A DNA stretch of 64,000 bases from Schistosoma mansoni (Eukaryota > Platyhelminthes > Trematoda > Strigeidida > Schistosomatidae): positions 1 through 64,000 of the forward strand of contig NW_017386108.1 in NCBI RefSeq assembly GCF_000237925.1, in the 5' to 3' direction. Position numbers and translations under genes: made by a program. This document shows, in pieces, positions 44,297 through 54,930 of this stretch; the first letter of the stretch is position 1; each line of letters begins with the position of its first letter. The notes under the pieces are model-generated. The model searched no databases. It had not been told where the DNA came from and saw only the letters and a program-made list of their open reading frames with translations.

Positions 44297-46078
44297 AACG
44301 TGGTATGATGTACGCGGTTTTCCAACGGTCAGGATAAGAGCCTGATTCCATAGAGAGAGTAAACAGCTTAAGGAGAAGAAGTAGAATATCTGGACCACCA
44401 TATTTGTAGAGAAATGATGAAATCCCGTCTGCTCCGTGACCTTTCAAAACCTTGAGGTTATTTATAACCTTACTAATTTTCAGACATGTGAAGGAGATAG
44501 ATTTAATTGAGTTACCAGTCATGCATATAACTCTAGAAACAGAGCCATTTATGGATTCTTTGCCACTTGCAAAATTACCACTGAAAAGGTCTGCTATAGT
44601 TTTTGGGTCATATATAAAACTATTATTATGCAGGATGCATGGTATATCAACATTTTGAGTTGATTTAGCACGTTTATTGTAAATGTGGATTAGGTTTTGC
44701 ACTTTTGAGCTAGTACGTAGTGCTAATAGCTCTTCATTGATGGCTTTTACCCTATGTTTCTCTTTATTTTGTTTAAAAATTATTTTTATTTGTGTGACTG
44801 CCGTGAAGTCGTTAGATATAAAATAACGTTTCTTTAGGCGTCTTAGTTTATTACGATATTTAGCTGGTATATATAATTCGTAATGTTTACTAATCCTGTA
44901 AGTCTTAATTGGTGCACAGGAGTCTAGACAAGAGTTAACAATCAAATAGAATATGTTGATGACATCTGTCAGACTATTACATGAGAAGAATTCATCCCAG
45001 TCTGAGAGTTTGATCAGTGAGCGCAAGAGGTCCCAGTCTGCATGCTTATAGTCTCTATAATTGCAGGTTCTTTGAATTGGTCGGTTGTAGGAGGGATAGA
45101 TGGGGAGAGCACAAGCTACTATCTTATGATCACTGCTTTCAAACTCGTTGTATACTTGTACAGATAGGGGAATGATATCTCTACTAAATATTAGATCAAG
45201 TGTATTATCACCCCTTGTTGGGGTACGAACCCACTGTGACCAGCAGTACAGATTAAGGATTGATAAAAATTCATCATTGCTAGACTGACAACTACCGGTA
45301 CTCCAGTTAATCCCAGGATAATTGAAATCGCCAGTGATAATCTTAGCACTGAAGTTTAGAGTAGATGCGTGTATAAATGCATTGATAATAAGATCATTCA
45401 AATTATCAGTACTATCAGGAGCTCTATATATACAACCTAGGAGTAGACTATGGTTTAGGGTATTGATTGATATCCAGATCGATTCTGGTAAACTATTCAA
45501 GATACTATCTTCAACTTTGTTAGTTGTTAAGGTATCCAAAGCAAATATAAGACAACCGCCTCCTCGCTTAGTTTCTCTGTCACAGCGATAGAGTCGATAG
45601 TTTTGGATATTTAATTCGGAATCGGCTACTGCTAGATAACACCACGTTTCAGTGATAAGTATAAAAGAAGGCTTGGCTAGAAAGGCTAAGGTTCTCAAGG
45701 CTGAAATTTTGTTCAGAAGTGAACGTGCGTTAATAAGTAATAAGTTTAAAAAGGGAGTGTGTAGTGTAAGAAACCGAGAGCATCCTTATCGAAGGTATGA
45801 GTTCTAGCTATGTCTGGACTATGGTTTAATGTGTTTTCCGGATCGCATGGGCTATAGCATGAGCGAATTGTAGTGCTAGTAGAACAAGGGATCTCTGGAG
45901 GCCGAAAAAAACCCTTATTTTGGTAAGGTTGAATAATTTGTTGTACTTGTTTTGGTGGACAATTAAGACAGGTGCCTGCATGTTGGGGTTGCGTTGATGG
46001 TGCATAACCTAGTATACCATCTTCCCCACTGCAAGAGTGATGATAAGAGTTACATCTTGCAGGTTTATTATTTATAAC

Positions 46079-46549
46079 ATTTCAAGTCTGTTAGTTTTTC
46101 CATTCACAGAACAAACAAAAGTAATATCTCTATTTTTTTCTGAAAATAATAACAACCTATTTGTTTTAATGAAATAGAAACTTTGAATGCATGTCTTTAT
46201 AATCACGAATAGAATAATAATTGAAGGTTGGACAATTGTACCGTTTAAGCAAACCTTAGTTATTAATTTAGTCTTCTCAAAATTGAAAATGAATATTTCA
46301 AACTGATTATTAAATACAGTATTTCTGTGTTAGAAATATACACTGTGACAGTTATTACTTTTAAATTATTACAATCTAACCTAGTTCATGTGGATTGTTC
46401 TGTCACTTTACAAAGAAAAATTGGCAAAAAGGGAGTATAAACTTCATGCCTTGTGTGAAAGCTGTGTCGATGATATTCAATTCGAATAAATTTGGAAGCG
46501 AACTTGTTAAAACTCAGTTAATTGAAATATTCTTCTTCTTAGTATATCA
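46079..46549. other. AT-rich spacer
   Basis: Nothing recognised. Confidence 0.5.
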
Positions 46550-46850
46550 CGTGATACTTGAGCACTAGAACCATCCCAAGTCGCAAAATCAGACGACAAG
46601 TAGAAGGAATGTTATCCCAAGCAGTTTCAATTATGGTACAAAACTGTCAGGTATTTATAGTTTTTGGTAGAAACGAAATCATCATTAGAGTTATTCAATC
46701 CGAACACAGGGAATTATCAGCATTGTCCAATAGGGAAGCTACACGTAGTGATTTCAGAATATTCTTCCGAAAGCTGATTGGATGGAATATGTTCGGCTCC
46801 TTCTGGGCTTCTTAGAGCTTCCTCAACTTCACCTATGGACCATCCCCACA
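46550..46850 (+). mobile_element. Solo LTR-like fossil
   Basis: About 300 bases related to 30975-31297 (acttgagcac, ccaagtcgcaaa, ggtatttatag, gattggatgg). Ends are not sharp and no target duplication is visible. Treated as an old LTR remnant. Confidence 0.5.
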
Positions 46851-47049
46851 AATACAATCATTTCCAATTGTTTAATCAATTTCTTGACAATTCATTTACG
46901 TCTGAATAATTTACTGTCAATCAGTTTGGAGAATTGTCTTTTCTATGCACCTTGCAGTGAGGGAAGTATGAGAATTTCAGTAACGTTATGTGGAACATAT
47001 TGTGGTGAATAAAGACTAGGTGGGCAAAACAAATTTGTTGTTTTAAGCA

Positions 47050-47367
47050 TAGAACAACATATATAGGCGAACAACATTGTTTTCGATTAGATCCTCATTA
47101 GGCTTTACTCTAATATACAGTAATATTTATATGCATATACGAAATTATTAAACCAATCAAGGCAGTTTATGAGTCAATGATAACAGTGGAATAGATTACA
47201 TAATTAAAATTAATAATAAGTAAAAAGTACAAATTGATAGTGTAATGACAGGTGTACTAGTTGTCATAAGAATAATAAAATATTAAATAAATATTACTGT
47301 ATATTAGAGTAAAGCCTGATGAGGATCTAATTGAAAACAATATTGTTCGCTTGTATATGTTGTTCTA
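47050..47367. mobile_element. MITE-like element with 80-bp terminal inverted repeats
   Basis: Arms 47050-47129 and 47288-47367 are near-perfect inverted repeats (tagaacaacatata at the outside, taatatta inside). The ends carry TA on both sides, as expected for a Tc1/mariner-type target. The 158-base interior has no ORF. A partial copy lies in intron d-e of the host gene (23470-23552). Confidence 0.75.
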
Positions 47368-47395
47368 AATCACAATATGGGAATTTTTCAAAGTT

Positions 47396-47850
47396 TTAAG
47401 CATAATCAAACAGTAGCTTCGTATATTATGAGGATCATACATCATTTGCATATCTTCCTCCAGTTGTCTTTTACATACTTCATTCTTCCTATCCTGTTGT
47501 TCCTCCCGATTGCTCTTCGTTTTGCTTCTTCTTTTTAACTATTCAGCTGACAAGCATTCCATTTTCAATTCTTGCTACATGCTATTTACGTCTGTCCGCA
47601 TAAATAACGCAGAACACAATATGTTCGAATCACAGTAAGCTGTTACATTACATAATGAATGAGCGACATATAGCAAGGTTAGAATAAAGTGACCATGTGT
47701 ACAGAGAAGCTGATAACCAGATTTATTCCGGGCATGTTCTGTAAGCTTATTTAAGATGGTAAGAATGTACAAAACTCTGTTTTTGGGAATTAACATAAAG
47801 TGACTCAGGCATTTATATTGTCCTGACTTGCTGCAAGAGATTCGACTCAA
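47396..47850 (-). repeat. Unclassified dispersed repeat
   Basis: The minus strand shares a segment (agatatgcaaat-atgtat, preceded by gaacaacaggataggaaga-like sequence) with 54780-54930 on the plus strand. A 91-codon ORF (47850-47575) has no known motif. It may be the leader of a retroelement. Confidence 0.35.
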
Positions 47851-48499
47851 CAGTAGACATTAGTATGAAACATATTTCTATACTTCTAAATCACTGACTG
47901 CATATGGTATTATCAAAAGGCTCAAAAGGAAATCCATGAATCCAGACAATGATAATAAATGTAAAAAATTGTATGAAAATCAGCAATAATCCGAATAATT
48001 ATTTACACTAAATAACAAAGACATTAGTCATCCCGATTCCGAAAATTTTGAAAATCCATTAGTTCCGTCGATAATGCTCTGCTACGAGTACGGATTGTAT
48101 CGAATATACGACCTTCATTTCTCTCTGCAAGCATGATAACTTTAGACACCGGGTTCTAAAACCTTACGGTTATATTTCTTATTTCAGTCAATTGGAAATA
48201 ATGTGCATTCCTGATACAACGATATTTACAACAAACTGTTCCATTTTCGACATTTCTTGTTTGTTGAGTTAGTTTAATTTGGAGATAGATTTAATTACCG
48301 AATAGCACTAGTCCAACTATTAATATTATACACCAAGCAGATTAACTAAAAGCTGATGAAGCAATAGAATTTTCGATAATGTAATAAGAAGACGAAGATC
48401 ATCAGAACTATGGGATATATTAGCGCAATACATTTCGAACAATCTGATCACACCTATACTTGTTAAGAACATTTATATATAATCACAATTGATTGATCA
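47851..48499. other. AT-rich spacer
   Basis: Nothing recognised. Confidence 0.5.
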
Positions 48500-48795
48500 C
48501 TGGGTGGTGATCAATGTCATGCGTGTTAAGTCCTTCGTTGTGCTGATCGAATGCTATCGATCAAGTTACAATGTGGCCACCAGTCTAGGTGGCTCGACAC
48601 TGCGTGCACTATATATATTGAGATAAGATGGTGGTTGGAGGTGGTCAACAGGAAACCCTGGACCCGGGTTTCGTGCTACTTGGCACTCGTCAGCAAGGTG
48701 TACCTGTAATCCTGAGGGAACTGATGCTCCCTGGCGGATTAGATCCTGTGTCACTCAGCTTCACAGTCAGAGACGTTACCACTGAGCTATTCGGG
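48500..48795 (-). mobile_element. Hammerhead retroposon, family 3, tRNA-like head
   Basis: Minus strand: a tRNA-like head (AATAGCTCAGTGGTAACG, A-box-like, 48790-48773; a decayed B box GGATCTAATCC near 48747-48737), then a fully paired hammerhead (48699-48655) and a tail to about 48500. It is directly joined to a GIY-YIG ORF whose stop codon TAG lies in the head. Either a SINE inserted in a Penelope-like element, or part of that element: hammerheads are known in the terminal repeats of Penelope-like elements. Confidence 0.7.
48655..48699 (-). ncRNA. Hammerhead ribozyme, intact
   Basis: Stem I ACCUUG/CAGGGU (48699-48694 with 48660-48655). Core CTGACGA (48693-48687). Stem II GTGC/GCAC with a 6-base loop. 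GAAA at 48672-48669. Stem III on the self-complementary CCCGGG. The triplet GTC puts the cleavage site just after the complement of base 48661. All core residues of a type I hammerhead are present. Confidence 0.85.
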
Positions 48796-49104
48796 CCAAC
48801 CAATCTTGTGGCCTGTTTCGATTATATGTTTTGCAATAGAGGATGATGGATGTTTATCCTCTACTCTAATTGGGTCATTTGATTCTATTTGTTTCTGCAA
48901 CCATTTTGACACATGTTCACACAACCTAATTTTCAAATCACGATTGCTCCTCCCTATGTATGTGTGACCATACACACACTTAAATTGGTAAACACAGTGG
49001 GATGTGACACAATCGTCTTCATGTCTTTTAGGTTTTGAATGAAACATGGACCTCGTTCTTTCTTTGATAATGACCTTCGCTGCACAATACGTGACTGACT
49101 TCAA
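48787..49104 (-). CDS. GIY-YIG endonuclease fragment of a Penelope-like element
   Basis: 105 codons with CVYQFKCVYGHTYIGRSNRD, then LKIRLCEHVSKWL and SSSIAKHIIETGH. This is the CxxxxC-linked GIY-YIG nuclease that follows the reverse transcriptase in Penelope-like elements and nicks DNA for insertion. The nuclease looks complete up to the histidine-rich end, but no RT precedes it: at 49092 the sequence changes to a family 2 SINE. On the other side it runs into the hammerhead retroposon. It differs clearly from the GIY-YIG piece at 34.1-34.4 kb, so two Penelope lineages are present. Confidence 0.8.
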   Translation of the reverse strand: MKSVTYCAAKVIIKERTRSMFHSKPKRHEDDCVTSHCVYQFKCVYGHTYIGRSNRDLKIRLCEHVSKWLQKQIESNDPIRVEDKHPSSSIAKHIIETGHKIGWPE

Positions 49105-49440
49105 GAGATATTTCCTGGAGTTCTAGTGAGAAGCAGTGACCAGTGGAGTTCAACCAAGTCTGTTGTAGAGATATCAACTCACTGAAGACAATTGGTGAAC
49201 GGTTGCTCAAAGTTCGTGGGTTAGTTGAAGTTGGACATTAACATCGTTGGATGCCGGCCGGCTCAGTGATCTATCGGTCAAGTGCTCTGGCAAGAGTCTG
49301 GTAGATCCTGGATTCGAATCTCGCAAGGCGGGACCGTGGATGCTCACTGCTGAGGAGTTCCACGATAGGACAAAACGGTCATCCAGTGCTTCCAGGTTTT
49401 CCATGGTAGTCTAGCCTCAATTGACTCATGATTTCAACTA
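49092..49440 (+). mobile_element. tRNA-headed hammerhead SINE, family 2
   Basis: Plus strand: a 5' part from gactgacttcaag (49090 on) to ggacattaacatcgttgg, an A-box-like head at 49258-49285, a B box GGATTCGAATCTCG (49310-49323), and a hammerhead at 49349-49405. The core CTGAGGA is kept but GAAA reads AAAA and the triplet reads ATC, so it is inactive. Tail ccaggttttccatgg...ctcatgatttcaa. Confidence 0.8.
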
Positions 49441-49942
49441 TGCGAATCAGTTATTGTCAATTCGCTTCTTTGTTTAAATAATTTATAATTTGAATTGGGG
49501 ATTTCGAAAATAGTTACTAGATTCAAGTTTTTGTTTATTTTCAACGGGTATCACTGAACTAGCATTTCGAAATTATTCTTCATTAGTTTATTTTCAGTTG
49601 TGATTGGAGTTTTAACACTTTTGAAATGGAAATAACTACAGCTTTTAGTCTGTACTTTGACATGAAATTAAATCTGGAAATAAAGTTTTGTTAGGAAATA
49701 TGATGTAACTTGAGGAGAAAACTGATATTTCCAACGTTCAAAAATAATAGTATCAAATTCACGAAATCTTATATTAATTCACTGTTTAATTTCCGATTTA
49801 GCAAAATTGTCTATATGACAATTCACTCTATGAAATGTTCATGAATTACACAACATTACTATCACTATTCGTTATACATTTATGCATTTCATTGTTGAAG
49901 AGTAGTAGACATGGTGAGACTATAATTTATAGACAAACCAAT
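49441..49942. other. AT-rich spacer
   Basis: Nothing recognised. Confidence 0.5.
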
Positions 49943-50936
49943 CAGATTTAAGTTACTTACTTACTTACTTTCGCCTGTTACTCCCAATGGAGCATAGGCC
50001 GCCGACCAGCTTTCTCCAACCCACTCTGTCCTGGGCCTTCTTTTCTAGTTCCTTCCAGTTCTTGTTCATTCTTCTCATGTCTGTCTCTATTTCTCGGCGT
50101 AATGTGTTCTTTGGTCTTCCTCTTCTCCTTCGACCTTCAGGATTCCATGTGAGGGCTTGTCTTGTGACACAATTGGGTGATTTCCTCAAAGTGTGCCCTA
50201 TCCACTTCCAGCGCCTCCTCCTGATTTCTTCCTCCGCTGGAATCTGGTTTGTTGTCTCCCACAGTAACTTGTTGCTGATAGTGTCTGGCCATCGGATCCG
50301 AAGTATCTTGCGTAGACAACTGTTAATAAACACTTGTATCTTCTGGATAATGGCTTTCGTAGTTCTCCACGTCTCCGCCCCATACAATAGAACTGTCTTG
50401 ACATTTGTATTGAAAATTCTAACCTTGGTGTTGGTTGACAATTGTTTTGAGCTCCAGATGTTTTTCAGTTGTAAGTATGCTGCTCTTGCTTTGCCGATCC
50501 TCGCCCTCACATCTGCATCTGATCCACCGTGTTCATCAATGATGCTGCCCAGATATGTAAAGGTTTCCACATCTTCCAAAGCTTCTCCGTCAAGTGTAAT
50601 TTGATTGGTGCATATTGTGTTGTATCGGAGAGCTTTGCTTTTCCCTTTGTTTATATTGAGACCTACTGCTGCTGAGGCTGCTGCTACACTGGTCGTTTTC
50701 TCCTGCATTTGTTGTTGCGTTTGTGATAGAAGAGCCAGATCATCCGCGAAGTCTAGATCGTCAAGTTGCATCCTGCCTGTCCACTGTATCCCGTGCTTTC
50801 CTCCAGTCGTTGACGTCTTCATGATCCAGTCTATTACCAGGAGAAAGAGAAACGGTGAGAGTAGGCAACCTTGCCTTACACCAGTCTTTACTTCAAACGA
50901 GTCGGTGAGTTGTCCTCCGTGGACAGATTTAAGTTA
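49943..50936 (-). mobile_element. RTE-clade LINE, 5' truncated, with 13-bp target duplication
   Basis: The insertion (49956-50923, minus) encodes the last third of the element: from the RT motif B edge through [34 protein letters not shown] and [18 protein letters not shown] to the natural end CSIGSNRRK at 49965. The 3' tail is (TAAG)n-like (49956-49970). It is flanked by CAGATTTAAGTTA on both sides (49943-49955 and 50924-50936). No stop interrupts the ORF 50822-49965. This is a textbook recent 5'-truncated insertion and it defines the true 3' end of this LINE. Confidence 0.93.
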
Positions 50937-51507
50937 GCAGATCTTATATTTTGGCGTGAGATTCATACACTCATTTGGCTAAATACCATTTCGGCATTAT
51001 AGCGGATATCAGTTCGTGATGAAAACACTGAATATATTTCCTAACCCTAACGTTCAACTATAAAGCCTAATCCTAGTTCCTCGCTTCAATTTACAACCCT
51101 CATTTGACCCTAGTAAGTAGATAAACATTTGCAAGTTCATTTTAGCGTTGCTCGAAGGTCATCCACAAATTATAATTTCACCGTACACATTTATAGCGAA
51201 TTAACATTTTACACAAGGAAATACTTGTTTAATTTAGGAAAATTGTGTACTCAGCTCAGAAATAACTAGATTAAAGTTCTTAAATGTTACAAATTAGCGA
51301 TACTATAATTCAGTCGACTTAAAATTGTAACAATCGTTAATGACAAAACAAAGCCTTATGCTTACGTAAATAGTCTAATTAGCATACATATAAAGTAATA
51401 TGAAGACGGAGTTTATGTGTAAAAAAATACGTTGTATTACGTTCAGAACAATCTGATCATTCACAAACTTTTCGTGACATTTATGTATTAAAAAACCGAT
51501 AAACGTT
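50937..51507. other. AT-rich spacer
   Basis: A few ccctaac-like words near 51040-51115, too irregular to be telomeric. Nothing else. Confidence 0.5.
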
Positions 51508-52127
51508 AAATAGGAATAATATATTTGTAAAATCTCAACGAATGAATCGGAAGTAAATCCAACGTTTCTCCTGACAATCTGGTCCAAGCTTTTTCAAGAA
51601 AACAAAATAACCAAACATCAAAATTATCGAATATAAATAGGTAGATGGTTCTTCGGTTCATTGTACACTGAATAAGTCATCCAATCAACGTTAAAAATGT
51701 TTAAACTAGGTATATGTATTAGTGTGTAAAAGACTTCTGATGTGAAATGAAGCGTGTTAAGATAACATATTGTATATATACGTAAGTGGTGAAACCATAC
51801 AATTTTTAATATATGATATGAATCATATATGTCACAGCACGTATAAAATGAGGATAAATAAACAAAATAAAGAAATAAATTCGAAGAGGAAGAATGTGAT
51901 TTGAAACTGAATACACACTAATACTATACCTAGTTTAAACATTTTTAACGTTGTTTGGATGACCTATTCAGTGTACAATGAAACGAAGAACCATGTACCT
52001 ATTTATTTTCGATAGTTTTTAATTTGATTATATTTCCTTGAAAAAGCTTGGACCAGATTGCCAGGTGAAATGTTGGATTTACTTCAAATTCATTCGTTGA
52101 GATTTTACAAATATATTATTCCTATTT
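51508..52127. repeat. Fold-back element with about 220-bp inverted arms
   Basis: Arms 51508-51727 and 51913-52127 are inverted copies with moderate divergence (for example ggtccaagctttttcaag against cttgaaaaagcttggacc). The spacer is 185 bases of AT-rich DNA. No transposase. Could be a non-autonomous DNA transposon or a head-to-head pair of one retroposon. Confidence 0.75.
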
Positions 52128-52606
52128 ATTGTCCTAAATCAATTCGGCGCTCAAATACTATGAAACTATTCGCTCTGATTTAGACGAAAGTTCTTATATA
52201 CGATAAACGTCAATTAAGAAAAAAGTTAAGCAAATAAAATGTTTTAACTGGCGATTTAAAAAACAGAACGTATTAATGTAGGAAAAATAGTCTTATGAAT
52301 TAAAATGGATTGAAGATGAATAGGTCAGGTTCAAGGTTAAGACAAATTGTTTTCATTCACAAGGGAGATGTCTGAATTTTCTACTGATTAAGGTTTCCAC
52401 AACCTTTAGAGTTTGATCTCTTAAATTTCTGTAAAATGCTTTAAAAGCTTTTGGTAGGTCGATCCTATAGCCTATTTTATTTATTTGTTTCAATATTGAA
52501 GAGCATGGTTTTAATATGACTGAGCTTATTAGAACATTTGACACTATCCTGAAACTACTTATGTTCACATCATACCACTCTTGACTGTATTGTTCGACTT
52601 TTTCAT

Positions 52607-52644
<38 letters not shown>

Positions 52645-52767
52645 TCTGCCCATAAGAATATTAATAAACATAATACAATATAATCCAATCGTTTATAAAA
52701 TGTAAAATTGAATAAATTATATTATAGTGAAAAAAACAAAAGTGTATTTTAGGAAGTTATTGAATGA
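52128..52767. other. AT-rich spacer
   Basis: Nothing recognised except the TA repeat. Confidence 0.5.
52609..52641. repeat. (TA)n microsatellite
   Basis: About 16 uninterrupted TA units. Confidence 0.95.
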
Positions 52768-53180
52768 TTATAAGCAAAGATGAATAGTGGCTAGCAGTCG
52801 AATCCAGGACACGCGTTTCGTCCTATTTGGGACTCGTCATCTGGATGTACCTGCATCGCAGAGTTGATGTTCACTCTGAGACTCGAACCCAGTACCTTTC
52901 GCTTCAAATGCCATCACGTTATGCACTGAGCTACTGAGTCCTGATAGCCACTAGCTTGTGCAACGAGATAAATTTTAATTCATTTTTGTATTGGTCGTTT
53001 GAATCTTACCAATGATGTTTAGGACTGAAATTGACCAGTCTCTTACTGGCATATATGCTTGTGACTTCAAACGATATCGAGGCAATACACACAGTATGCA
53101 CATATCCCAATAAGAGACTGATCAATTGCAGTCCTAATAATCAATGGGAAGATTCAAACAAACAATATCAAGTGAATTAT
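52768..53180 (-). mobile_element. Family 1 hammerhead SINE followed by an inverted tail
   Basis: Minus-strand head with B box GGTTCGAGTCTC (near 52883-52894) and A-box-like region near 52925-52945. Hammerhead at 52795-52860: core reads ATGACGA in place of CTGACGA, GAAAC kept. Flanking 52977-53060 and 53090-53180 form an inverted repeat (agactgatcaattgcagtcc against its partner). Confidence 0.7.
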
Positions 53181-54317
53181 TGAATGATTGTTATTGTATT
53201 TACTTTTCACCTGTTTAATTGAAGCATCTGTTAATTTTCATCAATTTTTGTTTATCACGTACCTGAATTAGTTAAATAAAAAATAAAGATTTGTTGCTAA
53301 TTCATTATTCAGAAAAAAAAGTATTTTTTTAAAATAACTTTAATTAACCCCTAAAGAATGGATTGCGAGAGAAGTATACTTGTTTTTTTTTTACAAAAAA
53401 ATATCTTAATTAACTTATCAATTAAATAGTGTTGTATCATGGTGAAGACATAAGTACGAGTAATTCTGAGGGCCTGTTAATGGACTATTATTCTATATAT
53501 ATATTCTTATTGTTTAACTATTGAGTAATTAGATTGTGTATATCTATATTCATCTTATTATAAGCTTCATTTTGATCTATGAATTATTATTATACGATTT
53601 ACTGTCCCTAAATTATATTCCGTTTATTGATTATTGTCTTCCACGTTCACAGCCACATTTCATTCGACCTTGTACAAATATTATTTTCTATTTTATGGAA
53701 TGATGCGGTCTGTCTATCTGGTATATAAACCGAGTATGTTTGAAATAAATGATTCGCATAGCAGAAGCTGTGATTGGTGTTTTGGACTAAATTGGAAGGG
53801 TTAGACGGACGAGGGGCCAATAAGGGCTCTAGACTGCTCATACAGGTCGAACGTCATTGATTTGGCACAGTGCTAAGATTGGGAAAGTCTTATTTCGATT
53901 GGTGGATAATTCACGTGATAAAAAGCCGGACATAAAATCATAACAAATAGTTAATTCGATTATAAGTTAATGAATCAATATAGAAATTCATGTTTGTTGT
54001 TGTCTGATTCTTTCCAGTATGTAGTAAAATTATTCACTATCCATCGATGAGCATTGATTGATCAGGTTGAACATTTGAAACTTTGTCTGTAGATAGTAGA
54101 TTAGAAAATTACTCTAAATGTTTCAATCTAAACAATTGGATTGATATAACACAAATGAAATTACCTAAAAGCAGAGATATAAGTTTGTCCTTAACGAGTT
54201 ATATTATGAAACTTGTGAGAGACAATTCAAAGATCTGCAAAGGAAGTACTTGATGTAGGATTTTCACATTTGAATAAACTACAGTGTGGTTGTGCGTTAA
54301 ACAATAAACTGGTCTTC
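53181..54317. other. Mostly anonymous DNA, possible LTR-like stretch
   Basis: No gene. 53640-53935 on the minus strand has a promoter-like tatataccaga and an aataaac near its end, which could be an old LTR, but ends and duplications are not visible. Confidence 0.3.
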
Positions 54318-54680
54318 CTATCTGACTGTTTGTTCACCAAATTTAGTATCGCTGCCAAAGGAAAGGCAGAGAGGATGAAGTCCTGCGGACGCCGTTGCGC
54401 GGCTGGTATAGGAGGCGCTAGTCGGAAGGTCTAGCGCAGGAAAGTGACGCTGCGTGGAGTGTTCTGACGGGGCATCATCGGCTCTAGCAGTCCCTGCTAA
54501 TCGAGATGTCGAACGTGTCGAGTGGTAGGCGGACATCGAATTTAGATTGCCTGACATGTCGACATCACTACGGAGGTCAGTGAGCCAGCGGACTCGATAT
54601 TTTGAAGAGGAGCGTGGTACAGACTGCGGCAAGGATAAAGTGGCATGGTGAGCAGAAAAAGTGCATGAGAGCCTGTTCAA
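54318..54680 (-). CDS. GC-rich ORF, possible exon or retroelement leader
   Basis: 120 codons, Ser/Thr-rich (VPRSSSKYRVRWLTDLRSDV, then STRSTSRLAGTARADDAPSE). GC content is far above the surroundings. A good acceptor-like tract (cacactcctccaccctcttgaacag, here cut: ccaccctcttgaacag) ends at 54664 and a donor-like GTGAAC follows TTTG near 54339, both in phase 1. No family recognised. A dispersed repeat starts at about 54760, so it may instead be part of a retroelement. Confidence 0.35.
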   Translation of the reverse strand: MNRLSCTFSAHHATLSLPQSVPRSSSKYRVRWLTDLRSDVDMSGNLNSMSAYHSTRSTSRLAGTARADDAPSEHSTQRHFPALDLPTSASYTSRATASAGLHPLCLSFGSDTKFGEQTVR

Positions 54681-54759
54681 GAGGGTGGAGGAGTGTGGTA
54701 TATGCTACTTATATTGGCAGACACAAGTTGCATGTAACAACAATCTGAAGTCGTGTCGC

Positions 54760-54930
54760 TGGCAGCAGAGTGTTGAGACCGAATAGAAGAGAACAGGAAT
54801 ATAGACAAAAAGTAGTTATAATGAAAACAGGACTGAAGTAGCGATGAAGTTTTTAAGAGACAATTGACGAAAGATATGCAAATAATGTATTTAATTTATG
54901 GTCTTCATATTTTATGAAGACATTCTGTAA
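54760..54930 (+). repeat. Copy of the dispersed repeat at 47.4 kb
   Basis: Shares gaagagaacagga-type sequence and aagatatgcaaataatgtat with 47396-47560 on the opposite strand. Confidence 0.35.

Larger units (their letters stand above)
43140..46078 (-). mobile_element. CR1/Jockey-type LINE, nearly full, split by a solo LTR and a gap
   Basis: Minus-strand element. A leader or ORF1-like piece lies at about 46078-45750. The endonuclease ORF starts LINARSLLNKISALRTLAFL near 45740, then ILITETW, GDFNYPGINW and SSDHKIV. The RT begins with GADGISSFLYKYGG near 44420, continues with NNYRPINITPVISRIMEKII at 43940, FLKNRSCMTCHFDFF, LYLDISKAFDMVNHQLL (motif A), then the N gap at 43381-43580 (motifs B and YADD). 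It ends with SRLWNNLPQTIRMLNSLPLF, a C-terminal block typical of CR1-group LINEs. A solo LTR splits the RT at 43972-44296. The frame looks little decayed, so the LINE is not old. Confidence 0.9.

Noticed and set aside
51040-51115. Telomere-like ccctaac words
   Set aside because: Irregular, short and not in tandem.
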